DNA of 64,000 nt, from positions 3,622,301-3,686,300 of the forward strand of contig OZ014423.1 of NCBI GenBank assembly GCA_963965975.1. Direction: 5' to 3'. How positions within the stretch are numbered: the stretch's first letter is position 1; the number at the start of each line of letters is the position of its first letter. A program made the position numbers and the translations under genes. Under the pieces are notes generated by a model. That model was not told the DNA's origin. It saw only the letters and a list, made by a program, of their open reading frames with translations, and did no database searches. Shown piece after piece: positions 1 through 15,600 of this stretch. This DNA comes from Xestospongia bergquistia (Eukaryota; Porifera; Demospongiae; Haplosclerida; Petrosiidae).

Positions 1-518
1 CAAAGTGTTCATCATTTGAGAGTTACTTAGAAATTGTAGCCTTTTATTTGAGTGATATTTATCTGATTATCTGTGATAATTTTTTCACACTATTAAGATT
101 CATTAATTTATAACTTACATGTCATAATTAACCACATGGTAATACTATTAGTTGTGTAAACAATGGTTGTATCTACTATTATTTTATTGATCTGTCTCTA
201 TGTGTTCCTAGTACTCACATTATTAGTTGAATAATGACTAGTTATTATTATTACTTGTCATATAACATGAGAAATAAACAGTAGCAATAAAAGAGTAGAA
301 GAAAATGCTTAAGCTGTTTATTGTTAGTCAGTATAGTTTTGCATTTGTATAGTCTAATTATCTTTGTTAGTTATATACATAATCCCAATTATTACATTCT
401 TTTCTTGTTACATAAAATATTATTACATAAATATTATCACTTTGTGTCTCATAATTATAATACATATAGTTGTGTATATTTACTATTTTGAAATGTAATG
501 ACTTTTCTTATTACATAG
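1..518. other. AT-rich stretch before first visible exon
   Basis: No exon, RNA gene or clear repeat could be recognised here. The first supported exon downstream (519) has no initiator Met and is preceded by a splice acceptor, so this stretch is probably intron and the true start of the gene lies to the left of the window. Confidence 0.5.
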
Positions 519-620
519 TATAAGGATAAAGAACTTTGGGAATCATCTAGAGATGGAAATTTAGACAAAGTGAAGCAGTTACTCCAAAATGGAGCAAACT
601 TCAAATGTCGTTATCATGAT
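519..620 (+). CDS. Ankyrin repeat exon 1 (34 codons)
   Basis: Phase-0 exon between ...ATAG and GTAAGA. The translation holds the ankyrin helix pattern LWESSRDGNLDKVKQLLQNG, that is x-A/S-x-x-G-x-L-x-x-V-x-x-L-L-x-x-G. It has no Met, so it is internal. The gene's beginning lies upstream. Confidence 0.7.
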
Positions 621-3600
621 GTAAGATCTTATTAGCTTATTATATAGTCTGTTATTATTTGTGTCTTCTAATTTAAGTAATTAATTCATAATATGTAGAT
701 TTAATTAGTATTAATTGTTTTTAGCAGCATTTGTATTGTGCATACACAGATATGTAATTGAATGTATTTCAAAATTGAAACATCTTTCTTCATCATATAG
801 GATACAAGGACTAGACATATACCACCTCATATAACACCTCATACTATAGCTTATGTTAACGGTCATGACAAAATAGTAGGTCTTCTTGAAAATGCAGGAG
901 CTACTCCTGATTATGTAAGTGTGTACAAACAAGTATAGTATATAGTTGGTGTCAATATTTATAATTACTAGAATACTTTTTTGTTATATTGATATTATGT
1001 ACATGTACATACTTGTATACTACATGAAAATGTCTCCTAGTTATTATCAAGTCCTAATACACATATCAATACATATATTGTTTATGTCTAGTTTTCTCCA
1101 TACTACCTTTCTTATTACTAGCTACTAACTATAGCATTAGTTTAAAGCATATTATATCACACTAATGTACAGCATACAGTGTCAATAACTGTCTTCATAT
1201 AAATAACATTTATGAATAACAGATTGACTAAACAATTATGTGCCACAGTAGCCACTCCTACATTCATTCCTCACAAGTTTTTATTTTAAAGTATAGCTAT
1301 AATACTACTAACTTTAATAATATAGTGGAGTACACAGTAAAGATGCTTTGTTACCTTATCTTACATCTTGTTAGAAAACTAAATTTATACCACACCAATA
1401 CTAAGAGCTGTTCATAACACAGACACAATATTCATTTTAATAGAGATCCTATCATTCTATCTACATTTAGAATAATATGTGGTCATCTTTGAAATTTAGT
1501 ACAAAGTATTCAGTAAAGCTGATAGACTTGTGTCAAACATTTATACAATAATTATTAGAAGAATACATGTACATATAAAGAACTGGGAAATTAATTAGTG
1601 GTTTGTTGTACTAGTCACAATTATATGTAATTAAACTAAACACTTGTATATACTGTTGTATTTATTATGATGTATATTATCTGTATTTACTTGTTATGAT
1701 TTATTAGAATGAAATTATGTTAGCAGCTGCTAAAAGAGGCCTAATACATATTGTAAAACAAACTATTCAAAATGGAGTGAATGTAAATTGTCAGGACAAA
1801 GATGAAGTAAGTTATCCTCTTATAATAATAAATGATTGTTTACTAGTAATAGATAGTTTTATTGTCACTAATTTAATGATTACAAGTTTGTGGAAACAAT
1901 TCTGTTATGTAAAATATTTTGATTGCTATAAAATCCTATAGTGTTATACTGATATGATGACATTGTCATCTAGGAATTTTGATGAATAATGTACTAAGAT
2001 ATTATAATTTTTTCTATAGATATCAGTAGTTTCAGCCACAATGCACAGTTAAATTTAAATGTTTGTTAATTCTTCAATGAACAAACCAGTTTTAACAATA
2101 TACATGTCATGATCATAAACATTGTGCATGTGAAGCAAGTACTGTGCTATTCTGTATATGAAAGTTGATCTGGCCAACTAGTCTTTTGTAAGATTAACTT
2201 TGTTATGAATATTACTGGTTCTTAACAACAAAGTTAATCTTACAAAAGACTAATTAGGCAGATCAACTATTCATATATAAAATATTTCTTAAAAAATGAA
2301 ATAAATGTAGGGATGGGTAATATCAGTGCAATACAATGAATGCAAACAAGATAGTAGGGATGACAATTACATCATCACACAGGCACAGGATGCAATTGTA
2401 TATCACTCATATTACTTGGATATTTGGTAAATATTCTAACTTATTTGTGCCATCTTTGCTATTATGTGAGATAATTCAATAGCCATTCCTACTAATTCTA
2501 GGCTTGTAGAATGTTGAATGTCTTACTGAGAGCATTCCACCAACTTTTTCATTTCCATTACAATGGTAAGAAATGTTTTGGATGTTTTCTTGCTTTATAA
2601 AAAACAAGTAATTGGGACACTATCTTGTGACACCTTGTCCACAAAGTCCACCAGTATACCAGTATATATTTCTCTACCATGCTCTTAGTACCCTTTTAAT
2701 CTTCCCTAGCTAAGAGGCTGTAGCCAACAAGCCATAAAGACATTTAAAAATTATTAATTATATCCACATATGTTCCTTTGTGATGTTCATGTGTTCCTGA
2801 CTGTGTGTAGGAAATATTCTCAATGCCAATCCCTACTGTCTATTGTTAGGATATGAGTATTATCATTCTTATTAGTATTCCTAGTAATGTAAAAGAGAGT
2901 TAGTTGTAATTAGAATGGATTTAGTTCATTGTCTATTATAGAAGCCCCAATGTAAAAAAAAAAGATTTATTTCTAGTAAAACTGAAAAATATCATTAATG
3001 ATATGAATACTGTCACTATGATGTAACTGATTTTCATTATACATGTATGTACTGCAGTATTGAAGATTTATTATTAATTAATTTGTAGCCACATTATTTA
3101 TTGTTTATTCTTTTAATAGCATCATTGGACTGCTTTGCATTTTGCATCAAGGGAAGGTTACTTTGACTTAGTTCAGTTACTCTTAACAGCTGAGGCAGAC
3201 TCCAATATTCGTAACAAGGTTTGTATTATGTATAGGGAAGGTTTATATTCCATGTACTTGTGTATCGTGTTCACTCCATGTACATGTATGTAATATTACT
3301 AGTATGTATTACATCAGTACAGAATATTATAATATTCATGTACATATATATCACTAAACCAATAATCTTATACAACTACTGCCCTGACTATTGAAGCTAC
3401 ATTGTCATTTCAGTGTGTTTTTGTTATTCTGGTATTGTGATCTTTTAGATAGTAGTAGAGTATTCTATTAAATTAATAAGGCACATCACCTTGATATTCT
3501 AAATTTTTGCTGCATTCTGTTAGTCCAGAACAGTGAAAATAGAGTCATCATTATCTTCAACAAGAGATTTAGCCTATTTTTATTCAAACTAATTAGGTAC

Positions 3601-6600
3601 TGGTAAAATTAATTTTGAAGTCAGACAATGCTATTCTTCGAGGCAGCAAAATAATATATGGCTGAGTGGGGTTACTATATTGGAGAGGAGAGGTCCCTGT
3701 ATAAGATTTGTTAAAACATAAAGTCACCAATACTACCTACTATATGGTAGTTATTTATATACAATACAGTGTCGCCTCTCCCTGTCATCTTTTATTAACA
3801 AAGCTATTAAACTTTTTGAAAGTTAACCCACCTAGGCAACTAATATATGATACCCGTTCATTACTACTATTTGTTGGCTTAACTACTTACTATATAATTG
3901 GCTTCAGTATATTTTATTGCCAGTTCACCTATGACAAAGGATCTATATATTAGTGTTATCACTATACTCTAGTTGATGTGCTATTGACACTCACACAACA
4001 ACTGTCCAATTTATAGTATATGTAACTTATATCATATACAAAGCTTGCTTTAATTTAAACCCACAGCAAATTATTGTTTCAATAATTCTTTTATGTATGT
4101 ATGTCATATCATATAACAGGCTTTCAGTATCTAAAGTCATTGTGTACATATAAATAGAGAAATGGGTGTTAATTGTATTTTTGTTGAATGTAGTATTTAT
4201 TAATATAGATATTCCTCAAATATGTCAGCAATACATAGTGTTAGAACATAGTGGGATGTATAATTATTACATCTCAAATGACATTGCTGTCTATGAGATA
4301 TACTTATGAATGGCTAATTTAGAGTGAAGTAGATTAATAAATTTTATATAGATAGTAAATAGAATTTAGTAATTTTAGTTTTGTGGGAGTCTGACTACAT
4401 CTATGAAAGTATAACTCAACATAACTGTAAAACTTGACTGTGTTCATCTATGAAATAAGCTAGGTTTTGTGAAAATTAGCAATCAAGAGATAGTACAGAA
4501 TAGAATCCTTTAGACTTAATTTATTTTATTGCATAGTGGGGACATAGTCCACTTCATAAAGCCTATTGGAAAAGTCACCATAACATTTTAAAATTGCTAT
4601 GTTCATTTGGAGGAGATCTGGACCAAGTTAGAAATGTAAGTGATAAATGTAACAATAGATTTACTATAAATGATGACCTAATTATATGTGGGTACATGTC
4701 ACAGTTATAATATATTATTTATTTTAACAGGATATCTTACTTTTGACTTCAGCTGAAAGTGGTGATATACATAATGTAAATGTAGCACTTGAATCAGGTG
4801 CTAATGTCAATGTTCGTCATAATTTTGATAAAGTTAGCATATTGATTATAATGTATGCATTGTTAATAGTACTTGTGGTTTATTATTTTATAGTACTGCT
4901 GTAAGGGATAACTAGAGGGTTCAAATTTTTGTGTTTTTGCAAAAAAATCTGTTATTCACGAAATGAAATTTTGATTATGCCAATTTGAGATGTATGTGGA
5001 GAAATTTAAAACCTTTGCAAAAAAGCTAAGAAAGATTAGTTTTATTGACTGTTAACTTAAGGTTTATTGATATTTAACTACATATAATACAAACTAATTT
5101 AGGGAGTAAAAGCAATGGGACATCTGTGATTACTAATATTAACTCACTGTGCCATATGATAAGGGAACCCATTTTTTCAGTGACTATCAGCAAATGTACA
5201 TTCTATGACATTTGATTGACATGATTGAGCAGTAAACACTGTAACAAGTTAAGCAATCATTACAAAGTGTTATGTGTTATAATTAAAAAGTGTGATAAAG
5301 ATCAATATTTCTGAAATACAGCATATAGTTAACAATATTAATTTTAATTGCATGGCCGTGTTTTATGTGGGCAGTAGATTTAGTCTTGGATACTGACAAT
5401 TTTAAACTTTGAATACCTAAACCTTTTCAGTATGTTTTATGATTGTGAACTTATTTAACAGATACATCATCTTAAATAATACATTGATAAGGCCAAATGG
5501 CATAAATATCTAGAGGGTGTGAGGGCAAATTGAACATTTTCAGTCTGCCAGAATGATGTCTGAAGCAATCTGAGACAATGTTACCCTCATTTCTGCCATA
5601 TTTGTATACTTTTGAAAATATATAAGATTGGTGTATGGAGTTTCAATTACATTGATATGTTCAAGTCAATCAAAAATGGAATTTATATGGTTTGTTATAG
5701 CAGACTGAGCTAAGTAAATAAAAGACACAATTTTCGTCCAGAGATAAAATATTTAACAAATTTCATATACCAAAACTTGGTAGTATCAATTATTACCAGT
5801 AATAATTGATAAGCTTCATTTGGATAATTTTTACTATAGTTTTAGTAACTATATCTTCTAATGTAGGTACCTCTTAAAAATAATTCCACAGTGAAAAGGC
5901 ACCTATTGTTAGAGCAGGAAAGTAAAATTTAGAAAAAAAGGCACTTGAATTGTTATGTCACTTATTTTTATATTTTTAGATTTAGTTTTTTAAATAGGTT
6001 ATATCTGAATTCAGCAAAATTTGATGGTTAGCCAGTAAGAAAGATTAAGATATTCATAGACTAGCATGTCTATAAAAGCATCAGTTGTTTTAGTTTTATA
6101 AGTAAACATGATACAGACAATAGGAACCAGCAATCTTATATGACTGCTACCATAACTGTTGATCCTAAATTTCAATGTCTTGTATTCAGGCTTTATGCAC
6201 GCACTTGTAGAGAGTAACAATGTATTATAATAAATTATCAAACCAGAACTACTTAGTATAAGCAATTTCTATTGCATTTTGTTAGTCCAGAACTGTCAAA
6301 GTACAGTCATTGTAGTTTACAAGAGAAAGTTTAGTCTATTTCTATTCTGATTACTTAGGCATTGGTAATGTTAATTGCAAAGCCAGAGGGTGTCTATTAT
6401 TACAACAGGCAAATGATATATAAACAGGATGGATGTCTATATTTGAGAAGAGAAAAGTTAAAAGAAAATATCACCAATACTACCTACTATATGGTAGTTA
6501 TTTATATACAGTACAGATGTCTCTATTGTCTTTTATCTTTTCATTGACAAAGGTTGGGAACTTTTTGAAACTTCATTTCTGTTAAAACAAGAGGAAATTT

Positions 6601-9600
6601 GAGTCCTACTACTTTAAAGTTGTTCATTTTTGCACAGAAAACAGTGGCCATTACTCACTATCAGAATTTGAATATCATAAATGATATCTTTAATAAAACT
6701 AATAGTACTGTTACTGGCTATTAGAGTTAGGGTTTGAGATAGTCATTGTATATTATAATAACTGCAATTTAAACAAAAGATGTACTTCTGGTAAAAGTTA
6801 AAGCTGTCATTACTGTAATAAATAACTTGTAATGTTGTTATGATATAAATACTGTCACTATGATGTAATTGATTGACTTTATACATTTATCTACTGTATT
6901 ATTGAACAGTTATTAATAATTAATTTGTTTCCACATTTATTACACTTTTTATTCTTCTCTAGGATCATTGGACTGCTTTGCATTATGCTTCAAGGGAAGG
7001 ACATACTGAGATAGTTCGGTTACTCTTAAAAGCTAAGGCAGATCCCAATATTTGTGACAGGGTTTGCATTATGTATATAGAGATGGTTTATATTCCATGT
7101 ATTTGTGTATTATGTTCACCATGTATATGTATGTAATACTACTAGTATGTACTATATCAGTACAGGATATTATAAAAATATACATGTATATGTAATTGAT
7201 GTTACTATTGTTAGTAAACATGTCGTTAAAAAGTTAGCATTTGATTTGGATGGAGCTTATTCATTCTCTATTTACTCTGTAGCTTTCAATTAGCCCTTTT
7301 GATATTGATAAGCAGAATTTGATGTCATAAGGTCTTGGTTGTTTTTATACTTAAAAATAGAGAGAGCATAACCTCATACTTATGTATTTAGGCAAAGATA
7401 AGTATAACCTTGTATATACTGTTTGAACATAAACATAATTTACAAGATATGTTGGAAAATAGTATACTCTGGAAGTCTCTGTGTAATGTTTATGGTGGAA
7501 TTCCTTTGACTGCAGAGTAAACAATAAAATGGCTGCTTGTTTTCCATTAGAATATGGTATGTTGTCTGTCTATCTACCTCATAACAACTTAATCAGCTTA
7601 ACAGACTTTGAATATTTTGACCTAAAATATAATGACATCTTTGAAATATCACATTCCATCTTATCGTTATTAACTGAAACTTTAATTGGCACAAGCAGTA
7701 GTTATAAAGTATTCCTTTTCTTTGCTAAGCTAGTAATTAGCAATGATATTCCCTATCACTGGTTTGAGAAATAGTGGATGTAGCTATTAGAAATTTCAAT
7801 GTCAATTTCTTGTTTAAATCTTGTGTTAATAAAGGATTAATAACCATAACCAATTGCAACCATCAGTAAATGTGATCTGTTATGATAGTACATTTTCCTT
7901 ACTAATATCAGTTTAAAAGTTGTAAATTTGTAGACATTACTAAACAGTATTGACATAGCAGTAGTTTTGTGACAACAACTGCTGATATGATAAAATAATG
8001 TGATAATTTAAAGCATAACAATTATAAGACATGAGTTATGTTTATCTATATGTTAAAGTGTAGACACGCAATTATTAATATTATTAGTGGTTATCACTAA
8101 CAATATTCACAATGGGAGGTAAATCACTTATTGCCTGTAGTAGTTGAGAGTGTCATATCCTTTGCACTATCAACATTTCCATAACGGTAATAATCATGAC
8201 AACCTGTTCAATACTTTGAAAAATCTAGTGGCATATGAGCGATGCAAGGAGTTATTAGTAAAACCTTTTATTCAATCTGTACATGCACTTATGTTATGAA
8301 GAAATTGCTTTATAAGTATAGAAATGAGAATTATGTTCAAACTCATTTCTGTATTACTATGTACAATGAAATAATTAACAAGCATTTTGTAGGCTTTCCA
8401 ACCACGTATGACAATGTAAAAATATAACTATATTATAGTCATCAGAGAAGTATAAACTATTCAGGTCAGCAATAATATAGCAGAACATAGACACTAAGCT
8501 TGCATGGATACTAGTCTAAAAGAACCAATGATGTTTATAATGTTTTATATTCTTATTGTATTACTTAATGTTGAATAGAGTCTTTTGATGTCCTAGTTTA
8601 TTTAGTGACTCTATATAAAATTCATAATAATTATATATCATGGGATGAGGTATAGCTAATAACGGGACTTTGTTAGTAGCTTGTAAGTATATTTTAGCTA
8701 CTATTTATTGTTTATATTAAGTGTGCTGTATGTGTGGTGTAGTCACATTTATTGGTCAGATTTGACATGGTAGTATAATAACTATAATTAATGTGATTTC
8801 TGTAATTATTCTATTTTTGTTCTCTAGGATAGATGAACACCAGCGCATAATGCAGCACAGAGGGGTCATATTGCTGCCCTAAAGCTATTAATTGAGGAGG
8901 GACAAGCGAATATAAATGCTAAAGACTTTGTAAGTCACATTTCAGTTTACTTATGAAACCATTTACATTTGGTATTTAAATTGTTAGCAACCTGTCTCAT
9001 ACCCAGACTGCCCTTCACTTCAGATATTTTGATGCTGTGTTTTGACATAAAATGCTGAGAGAACAATAATCCAAAATCATTTACAGTTGAAAAAATTATT
9101 AAGTCCAATTTAAATGACAACCCCCTTGAAAGTAGAAGTCATTGATAGTATCTTGATAGTAGAAGTCATTAATAAGAAAAGGACATACTTTTCTAGATTT
9201 TTTAATTACTTTCATCACCCTAAATTTCAGTTTTCACCTGCATTGTGTCAAACAATAGGCTTCCAGCTTCAGATGGAAGGACAGTGTCATGTGGACAAAC
9301 CATTTTTCTTATATATATCTTGGTAAGACCATGTTCACTGGACCTACTGGGCAACAGTGAATTTGGTCACACCTGGTTTCCTGAAAGAATATTCTACTGT
9401 GTAGAAACCTGAAAAATTAAGTAACACAGACTGAATTTTCTGTAGTAGTATTTCATGTCTCCTTTATATGCCTATCATTAGTATAAATGATTAATTGTAT
9501 TATATCAATTAATGACTTAGTTCTATGTGACCATGCCTGTCACTGACTATCACTCATAGATCTGTTCAGATTAGCCAAAAATTTTATGAAAAATAAATCT

Positions 9601-12600
9601 AAAGTGTATAAAGAACCTCATTGCTATGCTATTAATATATAATTGAAATTCAGTTGATTTCTTGAGTATCATACTTAGAAATATGACAATACACCTTATT
9701 TCAAGTGAATAAGTGTTTATTTTGGTTGGTTGCTGCTGCTGCTTGTGTCATTTATGAGATAACTGTTATTAATGAACGTGGTATATTTGCTCAATAAAAT
9801 TGAATTTTCTTTATTAGAAACAACAATTGGTCTTTTGCATAGTGTCACTGCATAGAGTATGAAGTGTGTTAGAGCTATTACTAAATTACGATTTTCTTGC
9901 TTCTTTTTTCTTTTGTTCTGATATATGGTGATCGTTTAAGTGAAAAACTAAGTCTTGATACAAAAATAAATAAATGTGTAAGGAAGAAAATCAAATAGAC
10001 CTTCAAATATAATTAATTTCTGTGTTACAATTTTCATTACTAGTGTCATTGTAAAATGGTTGTGCAAAGACACTTAAATCTACAGAAGTAGTAATATTCT
10101 ATACATTTTGTATAAATATTGAGCCAAAATGTGATGATTCAATGCCAAATACATCAAGATGTGAAAAATAATGCTTTAAAAACTACAAAAATATTTAAAA
10201 TCTTCTATGATTCAATAATTTTTTTATGAAGCAATGTTTACTTCATTTCATGCTTAGTAAATACTTAATAAATGTTTGACTTATAGTATATTTCATGCTA
10301 TATAACAAACTACAGTGATAATTTACAACTGTGTTTGATGTATTGGTAGTCTTTACTAGTTAAAGAGGTAGTCTTTGATGTGATCTCTATCGTATGTATA
10401 TGCTTTTTGTCTTAGGATTTATCATGTCTGTCTTCTTGTCATTGTAAAATACTCAAACCTTTCTTTTAAAAGGCTCAGTTTTTTTCCTATTGCTATTAAA
10501 ATTTTATAAGCAAGTCAATCTGTTTTGTCATCATATTATACATGAAATATATATTTCATTGCTTATAATGATACCAATATTATTTATAAGTTCTCTATTT
10601 CATTTTTAGTTTTGCAATAATCTACTACATTTAGCCTGTCAAAGTGGCAATGAAGAAACCATAGACTACCTTTTACATAATGTCCAGCTAGATCAAGACC
10701 ATCTAGTAGCTCTAAACAGTCATCAACGAATGCCATTAGATTCTATTCCACCATCTAGCAATAACAGATTTCAATTACTGAAATTGTTTCAACCATTTGA
10801 ACACTGTCACATTAACTACCTCACAGAATCATATTCTAAAATATTTCTCTGTGGAATGACAGAAGCTGGTAAAAGTTCATTGGCTGCTGTTATCTCTTAT
10901 CGTGCTGATAAGTGGTATCGTGATGATATTGACCCACAAATGTGTGTTGAAGATGTTGTATTACCAACTGCCGGAATTGAGTACCACAGTGTTCGCAGTT
11001 GGGAAATAGGAAATGTTGTAATATTTGATTTCTCTGGGCATGCAGAATATTACAGTAGCCATGCTGCAGTACTGAAAACTCTCTTATTGAGGTCACCAGC
11101 TGTTTTTGCAATTTTAAGTAACCTTACTGATGACGAGGAGACAATTAAGAAGGACTTACTTTTCTGGTTTAACTTTGTTGAAAATGTCTGCATGAATTTA
11201 ATTAGCTCAAGTCAAGTGCTTGTCGTTGGAAGTCACATTGATGAAGTCCCCAGTAAAAAAGACTTCCAGCCTTTTATAAATGAAGTAGCACGTCTGGGGG
11301 TTCGTTTTCAGAATTACAAAGGGTATTTACCAATGGACTGTCATCGACCAGGAATAAAAGGTGTCAAGGAGTTTATGAAGAAATTAAATGAGAGCTGTGA
11401 AGCTGTTGTGGACAAAAATGATAAAATGAGCTACCACTGCCATTGTCTAAATTCTTATCTTCAACAGCTTAAGGTAGTTGCTATTAGCCTAGATAACCTA
11501 TGCTCCAAATTAATGAAACTAAATGAACCTTGTCTTTTGGCTGATCAATCAACAGTGTTAGAATTTTTGACCATTCTTGGAAGCAAGGGTCTTATCTTGT
11601 TTCTTGCTAACACATGGGTCATTATTGACAAAAAGACTCTCTTAACTGAAGTTAATGGTGTCTTATTCAATAAATGTATTGATCGTGAACGTAAACCAGT
11701 TGCCAGTAATACTGGTATAATGCCTGTCTCTACCCTAGATAACCTCTTCAAAGACCACAACACCGATATGCTGATTCGTTTCTTAACAAGTCTACAATTT
11801 TGTCATCAAATGGACTCTTATGCTGTCTCTAGTATCACTAACAATGTACCATCTGATGACTTCCCTATTAGTAAGGATGAGAAGTTTTTATTCTTTCCTG
11901 CACTTATTACAGAAGACAAGCCCACTACAATGTTTGAAACGACAGATGGATTTGGTTGGTATTTGTGGTGTCCTGATGCACAACAATTTCTCTCCATGAA
12001 TTTTCTCCATACTCTTCTTCATCATTTAGCCTATACTTGCTGTCCTACTCCCCCTGATGACACTGATGTTACTTTTAATGCACCAATCAAGGAGTTGGAC
12101 CGAGTCTGTACCATATGGAAAAATGGTATTTATTGGATAGAGGAGAAAAATAATATTGAAGTAATGGTTGAGGTTACTGAAGCCAACCGATGTGTTACAG
12201 TTCTTGTGTCTCACAGCAGTTTAATAGAAAGTTATCAACTCCGTGCATCACTCATCAAAGAAGTTCTCAATCTTAAAAATAAATTATGTCCATGTACTTC
12301 AAAACAGTTTGTTATTCCACCTGGTAACATCAAGGATATAGCGTATAACGAAAAGGGAAATTGTATTGTCTATGCTCTTAGAGAAGTTGCTAAAGGAATC
12401 CTAACAAGAGAATCAGTGACTGCTACTAACAAAGAAAAAGTTGATGTCCAATTAGTTGTTGGTAAAAAGGAACCATACCTCTGTATTGCCCCACTTGTGA
12501 CCAAAGCTCTCTTTACCAACACCAACAAAGATCTATCACTACCAGATCACTATGTCCAACATATAAAAGAAACATGTGGGAAGATCATGTCCCTCTATCC

Positions 12601-15600
12601 ATACCCAAATTTTTCCTACCTCTCTGTAAGGGAACATCTCAACAAATTTAGTATTTTTGCTGGACGTAATCCTTTGGTAAGTTTATATTCACACTCTCTA
12701 AACTGTATGTCTTTGAAAAAATTTTTTGTCTTCTCTATATAGATTATCCCTCCTCCACCAATAAAAGATGAAGTAATACAAAGATTATCAAAACATGTTC
12801 AGACAGGAGCAGCAAAAGGTTTAAATTATGTCAGTATTTTCTTGTATTGACTTAGTTATTATAACAGATTTTAATATTCTTGTTGCCAAACCTGACATAG
12901 AGATGTTGTCATCTAATGAAAGAGGTATATCTTCTTGTCAATAAAATGTCATGTTTCCAATATTCAGTTTAATTTATTATTTAATTTTCTCATTTTATGG
13001 TTACTACTTTTATAATTTCATTACTCTCATTAATTGTTATATATTGTTTTATTACAGGTAGTAATCAGGAGACAATGTTAGCAAAGGATAGTAACAAAAC
13101 ATTTGAATTTAGTCATTTCCCTAAATTATGTATGTTAGGCAAGTTTATAAGATGGTTCTTTATCTTATTGTACTTTTAGCTGAAAGGCCTACAAGACGAG
13201 AAGTTTTAAAGGAACTAACTTTTATCAATTTTCAATGGCGTGACATTGGTAATGGTCTTGGAGTCAGTTACAATTATCTTCAAGGTTTGGCTGAATGCAA
13301 TGATTCAAATCAAAGAAGACTTGATCACGTTATTGAGAACTGGTTTAACATGAATGGTCAAGGTGAAGGTGCTCCTGTCACCTGGAACACAATCTTGGAT
13401 GCTGTAAAGGAACCACCTGTTCAGAACATAAATCGAGCTATGAGGATATATGAGTACTTGAAAGCAAAAAGCTCTGTACAACAGGATACTCAAAGTAAGT
13501 GGTTGATATGATCTTTAGTTGCTAGAATTATATAGACTGCTTGCATAATAATTCAATGGTCACTACATGTTGGCAGTATTGGAGTTTTGTCATTATAATT
13601 GTCACTTTGCTCTACTCAATATTATATAGAATATGCTAAGGAATCAAGTGCTACTAATTCAAGTGAATTCAATATCACTGACAGTTTGTCAATGGAGCAT
13701 CAAGTATGATTTATCCTCTTAAATAGTTGATTGTATTAATTGTAGTTAATCACAAATTCAGTTCATACTAGGAGATATACTTAATTCAAGCTGCCTCACC
13801 ATGTTATATAATGACTATAGTAAGAATATTACTGATGATTTATAGCTAAGACAGTAATATATTCCAACAGAGCTTTAACACAGTAAAGTTCAAAGCAATA
13901 TAAATCATGGAGCCTATACTTGATAATAGCCAAGCTCACTAGTAGCAATTCAATACTAACTCAGTATTTCCTCTTATCAGTAGCATAAATAGCTTCTGTC
14001 AGTAATTAGGAACTTAAGATCATTTGCTGTTGGTCAACTGTATCCAACCTTATGTTCAGGCTTAATGTTAGAAAAGGTATCTGGTATATTCACAGGCAAG
14101 ATTAGAGATTTCAGTCAATATGTGATTTGTTCGAAAAATGCAAGAAGTAATTAAACAAGTGGACATCTCAACATGACGCAAAGTCAACTGAGCAGTCATG
14201 TCACTAATATGTAGCCACATTCATGAGGTGTTCTTTGTGTTGTGGGTTCTGAGAAGCATTTTTAGCCTTGACATAGACAAATTAATAGTTTCACTAAATA
14301 ACAATGATTACTACTCACAATGACATTGTAATTCCTTACCTATAGGTGTAATAATAATATAAACAATAGTTACATTATCAATCTTGTTTATTGTAGAAAT
14401 AAAATAATTTATATCTTTACACCTCACATGTCATCACTTATATCCTGTATCCAATAGCAACATTCTACTAATGAACTATCAAGTGAACACAAAGCAGAGA
14501 CTCTCACTAGTGATACTACACAACAAGGTAATATAAGATATCTAAATAATAAACACTATATATAATGTATGTGATGATTTCAATTGTGTTTGTATACAAT
14601 TGTTTTACAGTCTATGTTGTTATATTTGACATTAATAGTTTATGTATGTTGATACATAGACTATTTATAGTTGCATTTGATTGTTGATATCATGAGAAAT
14701 TAATATATATTAAATCACTACTTCTACATTGTTTACTATCTGTTCTTTAATTCAGTTACATTTCCTTTTTTTGTTACATTCTGTAGGCACTTGTGATCCA
14801 TCAGAAATATTTCTGGATTATTTTGCTGATATTTGTGATGCCATTGAAGTTAAACCTCTTTCCATTGTAAACTGGCTTGTTACTGCTAGATTGATATCAC
14901 CAAATTTTAAAGATGATGTACAAAGTATGAGTGGTGATAATTATGACAAAGCAGACAAAGTAGTTAATGAACTACAACGACAGGTTAAGGAAAAAGGAAT
15001 TGATTTTTTAAAGGCTATCTGTGTTTTTCTTCTGAGCCAAAACCATACATTAAAAAACATTGGCATAAGAATGAAAAGTCAACTAGAAAGTGAGACATTT
15101 TATTATACAATATTACAATTATATTAGAAAATAAATATTGTATAAATGAGTCTTTATTTATGTTATAATTGAGTAATCTACTGTATACATATTTATTTTT
15201 ATGTATTATAGGCTAAATCCACCTACTTAGTATCTAGTCCTCTACATGCTTCAAAGTGAAAGTGTTATCAATGGCAATAACATAAATTTACACCACTTAC
15301 CACATGACAGCATGTGTCAACTCACAAATAACTAATTACAAGTTGCCTTAGCCACATTAAGGAGAAAGAGTGTGCAAATCCCATTCTATAGTATTAGAAA
15401 GACTAGCTTGTGATCATATTTGCAAGTTTAACAATTATGTATGCGATTAAATTGCTAGGGGTATAATTAAAAATTTCCTTACATGGTCATTGTCAACGTA
15501 ATTGCTGGAAGAAATATTTGTGTGAATTTTGTCCATGTAGAACTAGTTGACACATAAAACATGCAGGTATGGGCACAAACAGCTTGCAGGCATGGGCAAT

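Noticed and set aside
8834..8836. TGA read as selenocysteine
   Set aside because: Ankyrin repeats do not use selenocysteine here, homologues have Arg or Gln, and no SECIS-like element was identified. A CpG transition explains it.
10890..12214. - strand open frames inside the GTPase exon
   Set aside because: They overlap a clearly coding exon with conserved motifs on the + strand and have no recognisable domain.
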